A stretch of 64,000 nucleotides of DNA from an uncultured Mediterraneibacter sp. GTDB lineage: Bacteria; Bacillota; Clostridia; Lachnospirales; Lachnospiraceae. The notes beneath the pieces are model-generated. The model worked only from the letters and a program-made list of their open reading frames with translations, was not told the origin of the DNA and ran no database searches. The DNA lies in assembly GCA_944377745.1 (NCBI GenBank), contig CALWFV010000008.1, positions 20,487-84,486 on the forward strand. Reading direction: 5' to 3'. Positions 1 through 8,617 of the stretch are shown piece by piece (positions within the stretch are counted from its first letter, which is position 1; each line of letters opens with the position of its first letter). A program made the translations under genes and the position numbers.

Positions 1-64
1 AAATTTTCCCGAGCTCGTCACATTGACTTGTTTCCTGATTATGTCACGAAAATCAGAAAAGTTT

Positions 65-415
65 TTACAAGCCCGCCATTTTAATCGGCGACGGCTCCTC
101 GATCTCATAGATATCCCCCATCGGGATCTTCGTATCCACGACCCGGATCAACTTCGCCGTCGGGTCGATCCGGGATACCATCCCGGTCACTTTCCTGAAT
201 TCCCCTCTTGAAAAATATACGACAGAGACCATATCGTTTTTCTGCACCTGTCTCAGCGTCCGGTCCAGTTCCTCCTGATACTCCTCAGAGAACTCCGGTC
301 TCGGCACTGTGACCTTCTCTTTTCTTCGCAGCGCCTCGGAATATCCCTTCAGCGCCGCGAAGGGCATGAACTGCTTTGCCCGCATCTCCCTGCTCATCTT
401 TGCTCTGGTTCCCAC
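65..415 (-). CDS. YolD-like family protein
   Basis: A 116-residue protein resembling the YolD-like family, which in Firmicutes is usually encoded next to a UvrX-type Y-family polymerase and is thought to belong to the SOS response; its biochemical role is unknown. The N-terminus is basic (RAKMSREMRAKQFMPFAALK), followed by a charged helix and a C-terminal beta-rich part (VSVVYFSRGEFRKVTGMVS) that fits a small OB- or SH3-like fold. The start is a GTG at 415, chosen because AGGAGG lies 7 bases upstream at 423-428. Met7 is a weaker alternative. The first 131 bases overlap the end of the polymerase frame, so the two are probably translationally coupled and co-transcribed from the LexA-type promoter near 1820. 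Confidence 0.8.
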   Translation of the reverse strand: MGTRAKMSREMRAKQFMPFAALKGYSEALRRKEKVTVPRPEFSEEYQEELDRTLRQVQKNDMVSVVYFSRGEFRKVTGMVSRIDPTAKLIRVVDTKIPMGDIYEIEEPSPIKMAGL

Positions 416-1673
416 TTTTATGACCTCCTATCTGACAGTTTCTCTCCATCGCCGTCGCCCCCTCCTGCAGATCCATCCCTCTTAAGACCGCATTCTTCCC
501 GAATTTCTCCTTGATATCGATCACCGCCTTCTGGAGCCGGTTCTCCTTCTCCAGTTCCTCCGGGCTGGTAAACAGGTCATACTGACGGTATGCCTCATCC
601 ATCACATGATTGAACGTCAGGCTGATCCTCCGCACCGGGGTGCTCCTGTCCACGATCCGGTCAAAGAGCTGTTCCGTGCAGGCGATGATCCGGCGGGAGG
701 AGCTCGTGGCGGAATCAAGCCCCGCGGAACCGTGCGCCGACTTCTTCTCCAGCCGGTAACTGTATCCCGCGTGGAGAGTGACCGAATCCGTGACCAGCCC
801 CTTTTCCACCAGTTCCAGGCAGAGCGAATCCGCCATTTCCTTCGCCACGATCCTCGCCTCCTCAAAATAGTAATCCCGGGGAAGGACCTGACCGCTGGAA
901 AGAGAATTGGACTTTGGTCTATACGCCTTGATATCCGCCATCGTCGTGCTCTCCCTCCCCCAGGCATGATCGATCAGCAGCTCCGCGTCCACGCCGAACA
1001 TCCGGTACAGGAGATCCTCATCCGCCCGGGCGATCTCCCGCATGGTGGCGATCCCCACGCGTGCCAGACGGTTCACAGTCCCGCGCCCCACTTTCCAGAA
1101 ATCCGTCAGAGGTTTATGATCCCACAGCGTCATCCGGTAGGTCTCCTCATTCAGCATCCCGATATGATCCTCCACATGCTTCGCAGTGATATCCAGCGCG
1201 ACCTTCGCCAGATAGAGATTCGTCCCGATCCCGGCGGTCGCAGTGATCCCCGTACTCTCCAGGACGTCCTGCATTATCCGCACGCTCAGTTCCTTTGCCG
1301 ACATCTGATACAGCTCCAGATAATCCGTCACATCCATAAAAACCTCATCGATACTGTAGACATGGATATCCTCCTTTGAGATATACCTCAGATAAATCCC
1401 GTATATCTCGGCGGAATAGTCGATATAGAGCTGCATCCGCGGCGGCGCCATGATATAGTTTATCCCTTCCGGGATCTCAAATACCCGGCATCTTCCGGGA
1501 ATCCCCAGCGCCTTCATCGCCGGGGACACAGCGAGACAGATCGTCTTCTCCGTCCGCTCCGGGTCTGCAACGACCAGATTGGCGGTCATCGGATCCAGAT
1601 GCCTTTCCCTGCACTCCACGGAGGCGTAGAAAGATTTCAGGTCGATACAGACGTAAACTCTCTCTTTTTCCAT
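285..1673 (-). CDS. Y-family (UvrX/DinB-like) translesion DNA polymerase
   Basis: Error-prone DNA polymerase of the ImpB/MucB/SamB (Y) family, which copies past damaged bases. Visible catalytic motifs are the first carboxylate in CIDLKSFYASVE (Asp11) and YSIDEVFMD (Asp109-Glu110), followed by the helix-hairpin-helix region (FWKVGRGTVNRLARVGI) and a little-finger domain. The start is ATG 1673, preceded by GGAAGGAGATGGACAGAA. An upstream in-frame start at 1742 has no ribosome site and precedes the conserved N-terminus. The family usually ends near QIGGHK plus one or two residues. Here the frame continues 43 residues past that point, through the start of the YolD-like gene, giving 462 residues. 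The tail is of low complexity and probably results from loss of the usual stop. The promoter region at 1794-1846 carries two SOS boxes. Confidence 0.9.
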   Translation of the reverse strand: MEKERVYVCIDLKSFYASVECRERHLDPMTANLVVADPERTEKTICLAVSPAMKALGIPGRCRVFEIPEGINYIMAPPRMQLYIDYSAEIYGIYLRYISKEDIHVYSIDEVFMDVTDYLELYQMSAKELSVRIMQDVLESTGITATAGIGTNLYLAKVALDITAKHVEDHIGMLNEETYRMTLWDHKPLTDFWKVGRGTVNRLARVGIATMREIARADEDLLYRMFGVDAELLIDHAWGRESTTMADIKAYRPKSNSLSSGQVLPRDYYFEEARIVAKEMADSLCLELVEKGLVTDSVTLHAGYSYRLEKKSAHGSAGLDSATSSSRRIIACTEQLFDRIVDRSTPVRRISLTFNHVMDEAYRQYDLFTSPEELEKENRLQKAVIDIKEKFGKNAVLRGMDLQEGATAMERNCQIGGHKSGNQSKDEQGDAGKAVHALRGAEGIFRGAAKKREGHSAETGVL

Positions 1674-1793
1674 TTCTGTCCATCTCCTTCCCGACTGTAA
1701 AAAGTAGCTGCTGTCCCAGAATTCCGTTCTTTTTTCCTGCACAATGTGAAGATTCGCCTGCGGATCCGGTCAGAGTTCCTGGTTTCACCCGCA

Positions 1794-1846
1794 AAAAAGA
1801 ACGTGTGTTCTGATATTATATTATCAGAACACACGTTCTTTTTCAA
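1794..1846 (-). promoter_or_regulatory. SOS promoter with two LexA boxes
   Basis: A near-perfect palindrome contains two copies of the Gram-positive LexA box GAACNNNNGTTC, at 1799-1810 (GAACGTGTGTTC) and 1827-1838 (GAACACACGTTC), 28 bp apart. On the minus strand a sigma-A-like promoter overlaps them: TTGAAA at 1846-1841, a 17-base spacer and TAATAT at 1823-1818. One box therefore sits in the spacer and the other just downstream of the -10, so LexA bound at either would block transcription of the polymerase and YolD-like genes. The A and T runs at the two ends mean the RNA could also form a terminator for readthrough. Confidence 0.85.
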
Positions 1847-1887
1847 TCCTGTTTTTCAATTTGGAAAAAACTTTCAGCCCATCTGGT

Positions 1888-2895
1888 TTACCCGATCCCG
1901 CAGCAGTTCTTCAGCCAGGTCACCGCCAGATCCGGCCAGGCAGCCGCCTCTTCCACAGGATGAAACTCTGCCTTTGCGTCCCCTTCGCTCCAGGATAGCT
2001 GCGCAAGGACTTCCTTTTTTGCCTCTTCCGGCATTGGGATCGTCCCGTCTTTCACCGCGCTGACGATGCGGAAGACCTGATCCATTGTGTACGGTTCTCC
2101 GAAATCCTGGGACGCCCATACCTCATCTGCAAGAGAAAGTCCGTGGGGACCGCCGGAAAATACATGGTGCGCATGGGGCACGCCGCTCTTTCGGCAGCTC
2201 TCTGCAAACAGATAGCTGTTCTCCACCGGGACCTGCTCGTCTGTGGCTGTCTGCCAGAGAAAACAGGGCGGCGTATCCGGCGTCACATGCTTCTCCAGGG
2301 ACATATACTCAAGTTCCGCCTCTGTCCCGGTACAGTGCTGTTCTCCTGTCTCCGGATCCATCTCCATGCCCAGCAGCGCATGAAAGGATCCTGAATGCGA
2401 CTGGCGTCCGGAAGAAATGACCGGATAAGACAGGATCGCGGCGTCCGGACGGTTGGAAAGTCCTTCATATTCTTCGTTTTTATCAGCAATGTCATTATAA
2501 TGGACGCACACGCTCCCGCACAGATGCCCTCCGGCGGAGAATCCGCAGACAACCACCCTGCCCGGATCCACGCAGAATTCTCCGGCGTGCTTCCGGATAT
2601 ACCGGATTGCCCGCGAAAGGTCTTCCATCGGCTGCGTCTTCAGCGGCACGCTCATAAGGATATTCGTAGTGTATGTCAGAACGAATGCCTGATATCCCGC
2701 TTCGTAAAACCTTTTCGCCACGATCTCCCCTTCCGTTGGCGAGACTACGCAGTACCCGCCGCCCGGCACTACCAGCATACAGGGGCGCACCTCCCCGTCT
2801 TCATGAAGATAAGACATGATATTCGGGACGAACCCGAACGCCATTGGGTAACTGTACTCCCCGTCCTCCCATATAACTGTTTTTTCATTCTGCAT
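1888..2895 (-). CDS. Alpha/beta-hydrolase, probable carbohydrate esterase
   Basis: A 335-residue cytoplasmic alpha/beta-hydrolase with no signal peptide. It has the hormone-sensitive-lipase/BD-FAE-like pattern: an oxyanion motif PGGGY (residues 44-48), the nucleophile Ser120 in GFSAGG, an acid Asp219 in TATDEQVP and His251 in GPHGLSL. ATG 2895 was chosen because AAGGAGGAAGATCGGT precedes it; the upstream in-frame Met at 2922 lies before that ribosome site. It is the last gene of rhamnoside locus A, 73 bp after a GH78 gene. The context suggests removal of acetyl or phenolic ester decorations from imported rhamnosylated glycosides. Substrate specificity is inference only. Confidence 0.8.
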   Translation of the reverse strand: MQNEKTVIWEDGEYSYPMAFGFVPNIMSYLHEDGEVRPCMLVVPGGGYCVVSPTEGEIVAKRFYEAGYQAFVLTYTTNILMSVPLKTQPMEDLSRAIRYIRKHAGEFCVDPGRVVVCGFSAGGHLCGSVCVHYNDIADKNEEYEGLSNRPDAAILSYPVISSGRQSHSGSFHALLGMEMDPETGEQHCTGTEAELEYMSLEKHVTPDTPPCFLWQTATDEQVPVENSYLFAESCRKSGVPHAHHVFSGGPHGLSLADEVWASQDFGEPYTMDQVFRIVSAVKDGTIPMPEEAKKEVLAQLSWSEGDAKAEFHPVEEAAAWPDLAVTWLKNCCGIG

Positions 2896-2968
2896 ACCGA
2901 TCTTCCTCCTTAACTCCATCATAGGCGCTCAGAATCTTCTAATGAAAGCCTATCATCTGTAACTCAAA

Positions 2969-5734
2969 TCAGCGCCTGATGTATTCTTTCACAAATGCCC
3001 CGTTCCCCAGCTTTTCCCTCTGTCCGTCCGGAAGCACCAGTTCCGCCTCTGTATTCGCCGGAATGCATCCGCTCACCTTTATCGCCGCAGCGCCTGAGCC
3101 GTCCGAAGCCCCGGTCTTCTCCCAACGCAGCCTGATCTCGCCGTGCACGCTGCGGTAAGAGCCCTCCGACCAGTCAAGGTCGAAGCCATACCCCGGCTCC
3201 AGAAGGATCCGGTCATAGCCGATGCCCGCATTCTGGATCCCCAGCACTCTCCGGTAGAGGAAATTGCCCACGCAGCCGAATGCGTAATGGTTGAAGGAAC
3301 ATTTGTCCACCGCCCCGTCCGGGTGGATGGCATCCCAGTTCTCCCACATGGTGGTCGCGCCGTGCTCTATCTCGTAGATCCAGCCCGGGCACTGCTTCTG
3401 GTTCAGGACTTTCCACGCCAGCTCACGGTATCCGTGGTCGCACAGCACATCCAGGATGAACGGGACTGACATGAACCCTGCGTCCGGCTTATACTCATTC
3501 TCTACGATCATCTCCGCCAGCCTTGCGGCAAATCCTGCTTCCATCTCTTCCGGGACCATATGATATTTCAGTGCAAGGATATAATTGCCCTGCATCTCCT
3601 GTTTGAGTTTCCCGTCTTCCGTACACAGTTCCTCATAAAACGCCTTTCGGACTTTCCGGGCATAATCCCTGTACTCTTTTGCTTTCTCCGATTCACCGAG
3701 CAGCTCCAGCACTTCAGCAAGCATGTCGGCGTCCGCCGCCAGAAGCGCGGTGTCCACCACGTTCATAGTCAGGAAAGATGACGCCGGTCCGTCGGAAAAT
3801 CCCGCCTCGTTCTTCACGCTTGGCACCAGCCAGTCACCGAAGTGGAACCCTGTGTTGATAAGATAATGCTGGTTCTCGTTCTCCGGGCTGTCCTCCACGC
3901 CCTGCGGAAGTTCATTGGCTGCGGCTTTCATAGCGTTCACCCATTTCTCCATGGCGTCCCGGCATGCTGCCAGCACACTGCGGTCGCCGCTTAAACGGTA
4001 CAACTGCATCGGAAGGGTCAGGATCACATCGCCCCAGCCAAGAGAGCCTGCGTACGTCTGCTGGACATAGTTTTTAATAAGCGGCACCGTGTTCATCACA
4101 TGACCGTTCTCTTTCTGCTCCCGGCGGATGCTCTCCAGCCAGTCCTCGAAGAAGGCGGTCAGATCCTGATTGTACAGCGCCGTCTCGCCGTATGTCACCA
4201 CATCGCCGGTCCATCCGGCTTTCTCTCTGGTCGGGCAGTCGGTAGGCGTTCCTATCGTGTTGGAGCGCTGGCTCCAGTAAATATTGCTCTGCAGCCGGTT
4301 CAGTTTCTCATCCGAACACCGGAACGATCCGGTCACCGGGTTTGCGCTGCTGATCGCTTTTGCCGTGAACTGTTCCGGTTTCCAGTCTTTTCCCCCGGTC
4401 ACCCGTACGTAGCGGAACCCGTGATAGGTAAACTCCGGCTCGAAGACTTCACCGCTCTTTCCTGCACTGATGTACACGTCCTTCTGTTCATGTGCCGTAT
4501 CTGAAAATGCATAGGTAAAATTGCCGTCCGCATCCAGCACCTCCCCGTGCTCAAAGCTGATCTCTTCCCCTGCTTCCGCGCGGATCCCCACCCGGATTGT
4601 GCCCGCCATGTTCTGTCCGAAATCAACTACGGTTTCGCCGTTCGGCGCGGTCAGGATCTCCCTTGCCGGAATTTCTGCATACACCTCGATCCCCGGTGCG
4701 GTCTGGGCTGTCAGGATAGAATAATCCTCTGCCTTCCGTTCCAGAACATTTACCGGCTTCCAGCTGTCCGCCGCATACGCAGCCTCGGACGGGTCGCCGT
4801 CGTCTCTGCGGGCGTCCACGCGCTCCCCGCGGAACAGGTCCGCGTAGCGCACCGGTCCTTCATAAGAACAGGTGAATTTCCCGTCTGAGCAGAGCCTGCT
4901 CTTCGTCCCGTCCGGCTCCCACATTTCCATCTGCATGAGAAGCCCCGTCACTTCACCGTACTCGCATCCTTTCCCGAGGGCAATCTTGCCCTTGTACCAT
5001 CCGTCCGCCACGGTCACGCAGAGGGCGTTCTCCCCTGCCTGCAAAAATTCTGTCACATCGTACGCCTGGTATTTCAGGCGCTTCTCATAGGTGGTAAATC
5101 CCGGCGCGAGCAGAGTTCCCGGCACTTTCTTCCCGTTGACGGACAGGCTGTAGATGCCGTGGGCCGTCATATAGATCTTCGCATATTCCGGCTTTTCTTT
5201 CAACTCAAATATACGGCGGAAACGGACCGGCGGGTCATAAGGTTCTGCGTCAAACAGCGCCCAGATATCGCTGTCCAGATAGTACTTCGGCTGCTCTCCC
5301 CGCATCATAGCCGCCATACACTCGCCCCAGATTGCCTGCGCCCTGGGAAGCGGATTCTCCGCAAGCTGCGGGAGCGGCTCTGCCGGCTCGATCCACAGCG
5401 CCTTCCAGTCCGCGCTGTCAAAGAGGGCCGTCTCAAAGCGTCCCTCTTCACTGACAGATTCATTTCCCCGGCTGTCCCAGGCTGTGATCTGGTATACATA
5501 TCTTCCGGAGGATGCAAGCGGCGCGCCCGCATATGTGATATCGACCGTCTCACGGCTCTGTACTTTGCCGCTGTCCCAGACAAGGGCGCCTGTGTGGTCT
5601 TTTACCAGGATCTGATATGCGCTCTGGAACACATCCTTTTCTTCTGACTCCATTTCCCATGAAAACCTCGGGTGACGGTTTGTGACTGCCAGCGGCGTGC
5701 GGACGCGCTCGCATGTTATATTTTGAATTTTCAT
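2969..5734 (-). CDS. GH78 alpha-L-rhamnosidase (locus A, first of two)
   Basis: A 921-residue GH78 enzyme that hydrolyses terminal alpha-L-rhamnose from glycosides. In order: an N-terminal Ig-like sandwich (TNRHPRFSWEME), a lectin-like N-domain (ITAWDSRGNES through AHGIYSLSVNGKKV), the middle beta domain (VDFGQNMAGTI), the (alpha/alpha)6 barrel and a C-terminal beta domain. Catalytic residues are visible in DCPTREKAGWTGD (general acid Glu, flanking Asp residues) and in TTMWENW (probable base Glu). No signal peptide, so it acts in the cytoplasm. ATG 5734 follows GATGAGGTG. It lies 47 bp after the second GH78 gene, from which it is only distantly recognisable, so it is not a recent duplicate. 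Confidence 0.93.
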   Translation of the reverse strand: MKIQNITCERVRTPLAVTNRHPRFSWEMESEEKDVFQSAYQILVKDHTGALVWDSGKVQSRETVDITYAGAPLASSGRYVYQITAWDSRGNESVSEEGRFETALFDSADWKALWIEPAEPLPQLAENPLPRAQAIWGECMAAMMRGEQPKYYLDSDIWALFDAEPYDPPVRFRRIFELKEKPEYAKIYMTAHGIYSLSVNGKKVPGTLLAPGFTTYEKRLKYQAYDVTEFLQAGENALCVTVADGWYKGKIALGKGCEYGEVTGLLMQMEMWEPDGTKSRLCSDGKFTCSYEGPVRYADLFRGERVDARRDDGDPSEAAYAADSWKPVNVLERKAEDYSILTAQTAPGIEVYAEIPAREILTAPNGETVVDFGQNMAGTIRVGIRAEAGEEISFEHGEVLDADGNFTYAFSDTAHEQKDVYISAGKSGEVFEPEFTYHGFRYVRVTGGKDWKPEQFTAKAISSANPVTGSFRCSDEKLNRLQSNIYWSQRSNTIGTPTDCPTREKAGWTGDVVTYGETALYNQDLTAFFEDWLESIRREQKENGHVMNTVPLIKNYVQQTYAGSLGWGDVILTLPMQLYRLSGDRSVLAACRDAMEKWVNAMKAAANELPQGVEDSPENENQHYLINTGFHFGDWLVPSVKNEAGFSDGPASSFLTMNVVDTALLAADADMLAEVLELLGESEKAKEYRDYARKVRKAFYEELCTEDGKLKQEMQGNYILALKYHMVPEEMEAGFAARLAEMIVENEYKPDAGFMSVPFILDVLCDHGYRELAWKVLNQKQCPGWIYEIEHGATTMWENWDAIHPDGAVDKCSFNHYAFGCVGNFLYRRVLGIQNAGIGYDRILLEPGYGFDLDWSEGSYRSVHGEIRLRWEKTGASDGSGAAAIKVSGCIPANTEAELVLPDGQREKLGNGAFVKEYIRR

Positions 5735-5781
5735 TTATCTGCACCTCATCTTCCCAGATTCCAAACTCACACTGCTAAGTT

Positions 5782-8511
5782 TTACTCCTCCTGCGCGTTC
5801 AGCGCGTTCACGACCGCCTCAAACATCGGTCTTGCATCCGGCGCCGCGCCCAGCATCTCTGCGAGCGTCATCTGCATCGCCATCTGCACCAACGGACCGT
5901 CCAGCATCCCCGGCGCGAACTGTTCGAACATCTGGACTGCCAGAGGCTCCGCCACGATCTCAGAGAGCGTGCTGTCCATGCTGAAGCGCAGGGTCTTCAG
6001 GCTTGTCTCGGTATCATATTCATAGTCGTAGACGCCGGAACCGACTTCCAGTTTTTCCTCTTTCTCCGGCAGGACGATCACCGCCGTCGTGTTGGCGGGG
6101 ATCTCCGCGTGGATATGGATCTTCCCGCCTTTGCAGCTGTAGCTGCTGACGATCTTACCGTAAGGAGACTCCAGTGTCCCTTCCGCCTCTTCGATGCCTT
6201 TCACAAACATCGGCTTGATCAGGATCTTCTTATACCCCGGCTCAAGCTGGTTGATGCCCGCCGCCTTGCGGTACATCCAGTCGCCGATGGATCCGTACGC
6301 GTAATGGTTCAGGGAGTTCATGCCCGACTCATCGAACGTGCCGTCCGGCTTGATGGAATTCCACCGCTCCCAGATGGTCGTCGCGCCCATGTTGACCGCG
6401 TACAGCCAGGACGGGTAGTCTTCCCTCATGAGCAGGGTGCACGCCATGTCATGCGCCCCGTTCTCGGAGAGTGCATGGCAGATATACGGCGTCCCCACAA
6501 ATCCGGTCGCCAGATGGTTCTTGTGGTTCTCGATATTCGTGAGCAGCGTCTTTAAGATCCTCTCCCTGTCTTTCTCCCTTGCCAGGTTAAAGTAGAGGGC
6601 GAGGATGCATCCGGTCTGGGTCTCGCTGACGATCCGCCCTGTTTCTGTGTAGTATTCTCTCTGGAATGCCTCCAGTGTCTTCGCATACAGGCTGGCATAT
6701 TTCTCCGCCTCATCCGTATATCCCAGCACATCCGCCGTCTGTTTTACCAGGTCTGTCACATACAGGTAGTAGGCGTTGGCGATCATATATTTGTCCGTGG
6801 CGCCGGTTCGGTCCGCGCTCTCTTCCTTGTCAAGCGCCAGCCAGTCACCGTACTGGAAGCCGGTCATCCAAAGCCCGTTTTCCCCGCAGTGGTTTGTAAT
6901 ATAATCCACCCACTCGTGCATACATTTCCAGTTTTCTTCCAGGATCCTTGTATCCCCGTATGTCTGGTAGACGACCCACGGGATGATGACCGCCGCGTCG
7001 CTCCACGCGGAGGAACTGTAGGAGCCGAGGATGTCCGGCACGACGTGGGGCACGCCCTTTTCCAGGGAAGACTCCGCCGACATATCCCGCATCCATTTGC
7101 CAAAGAAAAGCGCGGTGTTTCGGAGATAGGAAGCCGTCCAGGAGAATACCTGGGCGTCCCCCGTCCATCCCAGCCGCTCGTCCCTCTGGGGGCAGTCGGT
7201 GGGGATATCGAGGAAGTTGTCCCGCATGCCCCAGGAAATATTGCTCTGGAGCTGGTTGATCTTTTTATTAGATGTATGGAAGGAACCGATCGCCTCCATG
7301 TCGGAGTGCATCACGCAGGCAGTGAACATCTCCGGCTTCATCTCATCAATGCCATCCACGCAGATATAGCGGAACCCATGGAAAGTAAAATGAGGCAGGA
7401 ATGTCTGCTCTTCCCCATTGCAGATATAGGTGTCAACGGATCTTGCCTGACGCAGTGTCTCAGGATAGAAGTTTCCGTCCTTATCAAGCACCTCTGCGTG
7501 GCGCACCGTGATCTTCTGCCCCTTCTGCCCTTTGATCCGGATCTCTGCCAGCCCGGTGATATTCTGTCCGAAATCAACCAGACGCTCTCCCTTCGGGGTC
7601 ACGATCAGTTCTTTTGCAGGGATGCGCTCTGTGATGCGGACCGGTTCATTCTCCTGAGCGGTAAGGATGCCCTTGTCAAATTCTTTGGAGGAGACTTTTC
7701 CTTCCCGGACCTGCGGGCTGTCCGTATCGATGGTCTCGCCCATGTATATCTCGCTGTAACGGATTTCGCCGGTGCGCACGCCCCAGCTCTCGTCCGTGCA
7801 TATCACTTCACTTTCACCGTTTTCATAGCTAATATGGAGTTCCGCAAACGCGCCCACTCGGTCGCCGTAGATATTTGGGGTGCACATAAATCCGAGGATG
7901 CCTTTGTACCAGCCGTTTCCGACAGTCATTTCCAGCAGGTTCTCCCCGCTCTTCAACTGCCCTGTCACGTCGTAGGTCTGGTACTGGAGACGGCTGCGGT
8001 AGCTGGTCCACCCCGGCGTCATCCGGTCCTCTCCGGCTTTCACGCCGTTTACAGCAAATTCATAGACTCCCTGTGCCGTCGCGTAGAGGCGTGCTTTCTT
8101 CACATCGCCTTTTAATACGATATTCTTATAGAAAACCGGGCACGCCGTCTCTTCCTGCCCAAAATCATGGGTGATCATCTGCGCCCGGAAAGCCTGCGGG
8201 TCAAAGATCCCTGTCTCGAAAGACGTCTCCGCGCTGTCCGCCCGCCCGTAATTGCCCCATACGGTCACTTTCACATTGTAAAATGTCTCGTCGCGCAGCG
8301 CTTCGCCCTCATACGGGACGAGCACGGAATCCCTGCTCTCCCGCATCCCGGTATCCCACACGGTTTTGTCTGCGTCCGTTACTTCGATCCGGTAAATGTT
8401 CTGGACTGTGTTCTTCTCATCCGTCCGCATCTTCCATGAGAAGCGCGGGCTTTTCACAGAAAGCCCGATCGGGCTCTCACGGTATTCTGTCCTAAGGTCA
8501 TATATTTTCAT
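5782..8511 (-). CDS. GH78 alpha-L-rhamnosidase with extra C-terminal helical domain
   Basis: A 909-residue GH78 rhamnosidase. The N-terminus SVKSPRFSWKM and the motifs VDFGQNITGL, DCPQRDERLGWTGD (acid Glu and paired Asp) and TTIWERW (base Glu) mark the family domains in the usual order. ATG 8511 was chosen because AAGGAGG lies 10 bases upstream; the frame is open further but those residues are not family-like. After the normal C-terminal beta domain there is an extra segment of about 66 residues (5785-5985), rich in Met, Leu and Ala, containing LSEIVAEP and LGAAPDARPMF. A related segment ends the GH3 enzyme encoded upstream at 10077. No signal peptide; cytoplasmic. Confidence 0.93.
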   Translation of the reverse strand: MKIYDLRTEYRESPIGLSVKSPRFSWKMRTDEKNTVQNIYRIEVTDADKTVWDTGMRESRDSVLVPYEGEALRDETFYNVKVTVWGNYGRADSAETSFETGIFDPQAFRAQMITHDFGQEETACPVFYKNIVLKGDVKKARLYATAQGVYEFAVNGVKAGEDRMTPGWTSYRSRLQYQTYDVTGQLKSGENLLEMTVGNGWYKGILGFMCTPNIYGDRVGAFAELHISYENGESEVICTDESWGVRTGEIRYSEIYMGETIDTDSPQVREGKVSSKEFDKGILTAQENEPVRITERIPAKELIVTPKGERLVDFGQNITGLAEIRIKGQKGQKITVRHAEVLDKDGNFYPETLRQARSVDTYICNGEEQTFLPHFTFHGFRYICVDGIDEMKPEMFTACVMHSDMEAIGSFHTSNKKINQLQSNISWGMRDNFLDIPTDCPQRDERLGWTGDAQVFSWTASYLRNTALFFGKWMRDMSAESSLEKGVPHVVPDILGSYSSSAWSDAAVIIPWVVYQTYGDTRILEENWKCMHEWVDYITNHCGENGLWMTGFQYGDWLALDKEESADRTGATDKYMIANAYYLYVTDLVKQTADVLGYTDEAEKYASLYAKTLEAFQREYYTETGRIVSETQTGCILALYFNLAREKDRERILKTLLTNIENHKNHLATGFVGTPYICHALSENGAHDMACTLLMREDYPSWLYAVNMGATTIWERWNSIKPDGTFDESGMNSLNHYAYGSIGDWMYRKAAGINQLEPGYKKILIKPMFVKGIEEAEGTLESPYGKIVSSYSCKGGKIHIHAEIPANTTAVIVLPEKEEKLEVGSGVYDYEYDTETSLKTLRFSMDSTLSEIVAEPLAVQMFEQFAPGMLDGPLVQMAMQMTLAEMLGAAPDARPMFEAVVNALNAQEE

Positions 8512-8617
8512 GGTTTTCTTCCTCCTTGTCAGATGGTCTTCATAAACCAAAGTCGGATGCAGCCATACTATCCCGCCGGGATATGTTGGGTGCATCCGAA
8601 TCATTTAGCCGCTGTTC

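Noticed and set aside
1-64. Start of the window, searched for a terminator or gene end
   Set aside because: Only downstream flank of the YolD-like gene is visible; no hairpin or partial gene could be supported.
6889-8115. 408-codon open frame opposite the GH78 gene
   Set aside because: Same reason: antisense shadow without family features.
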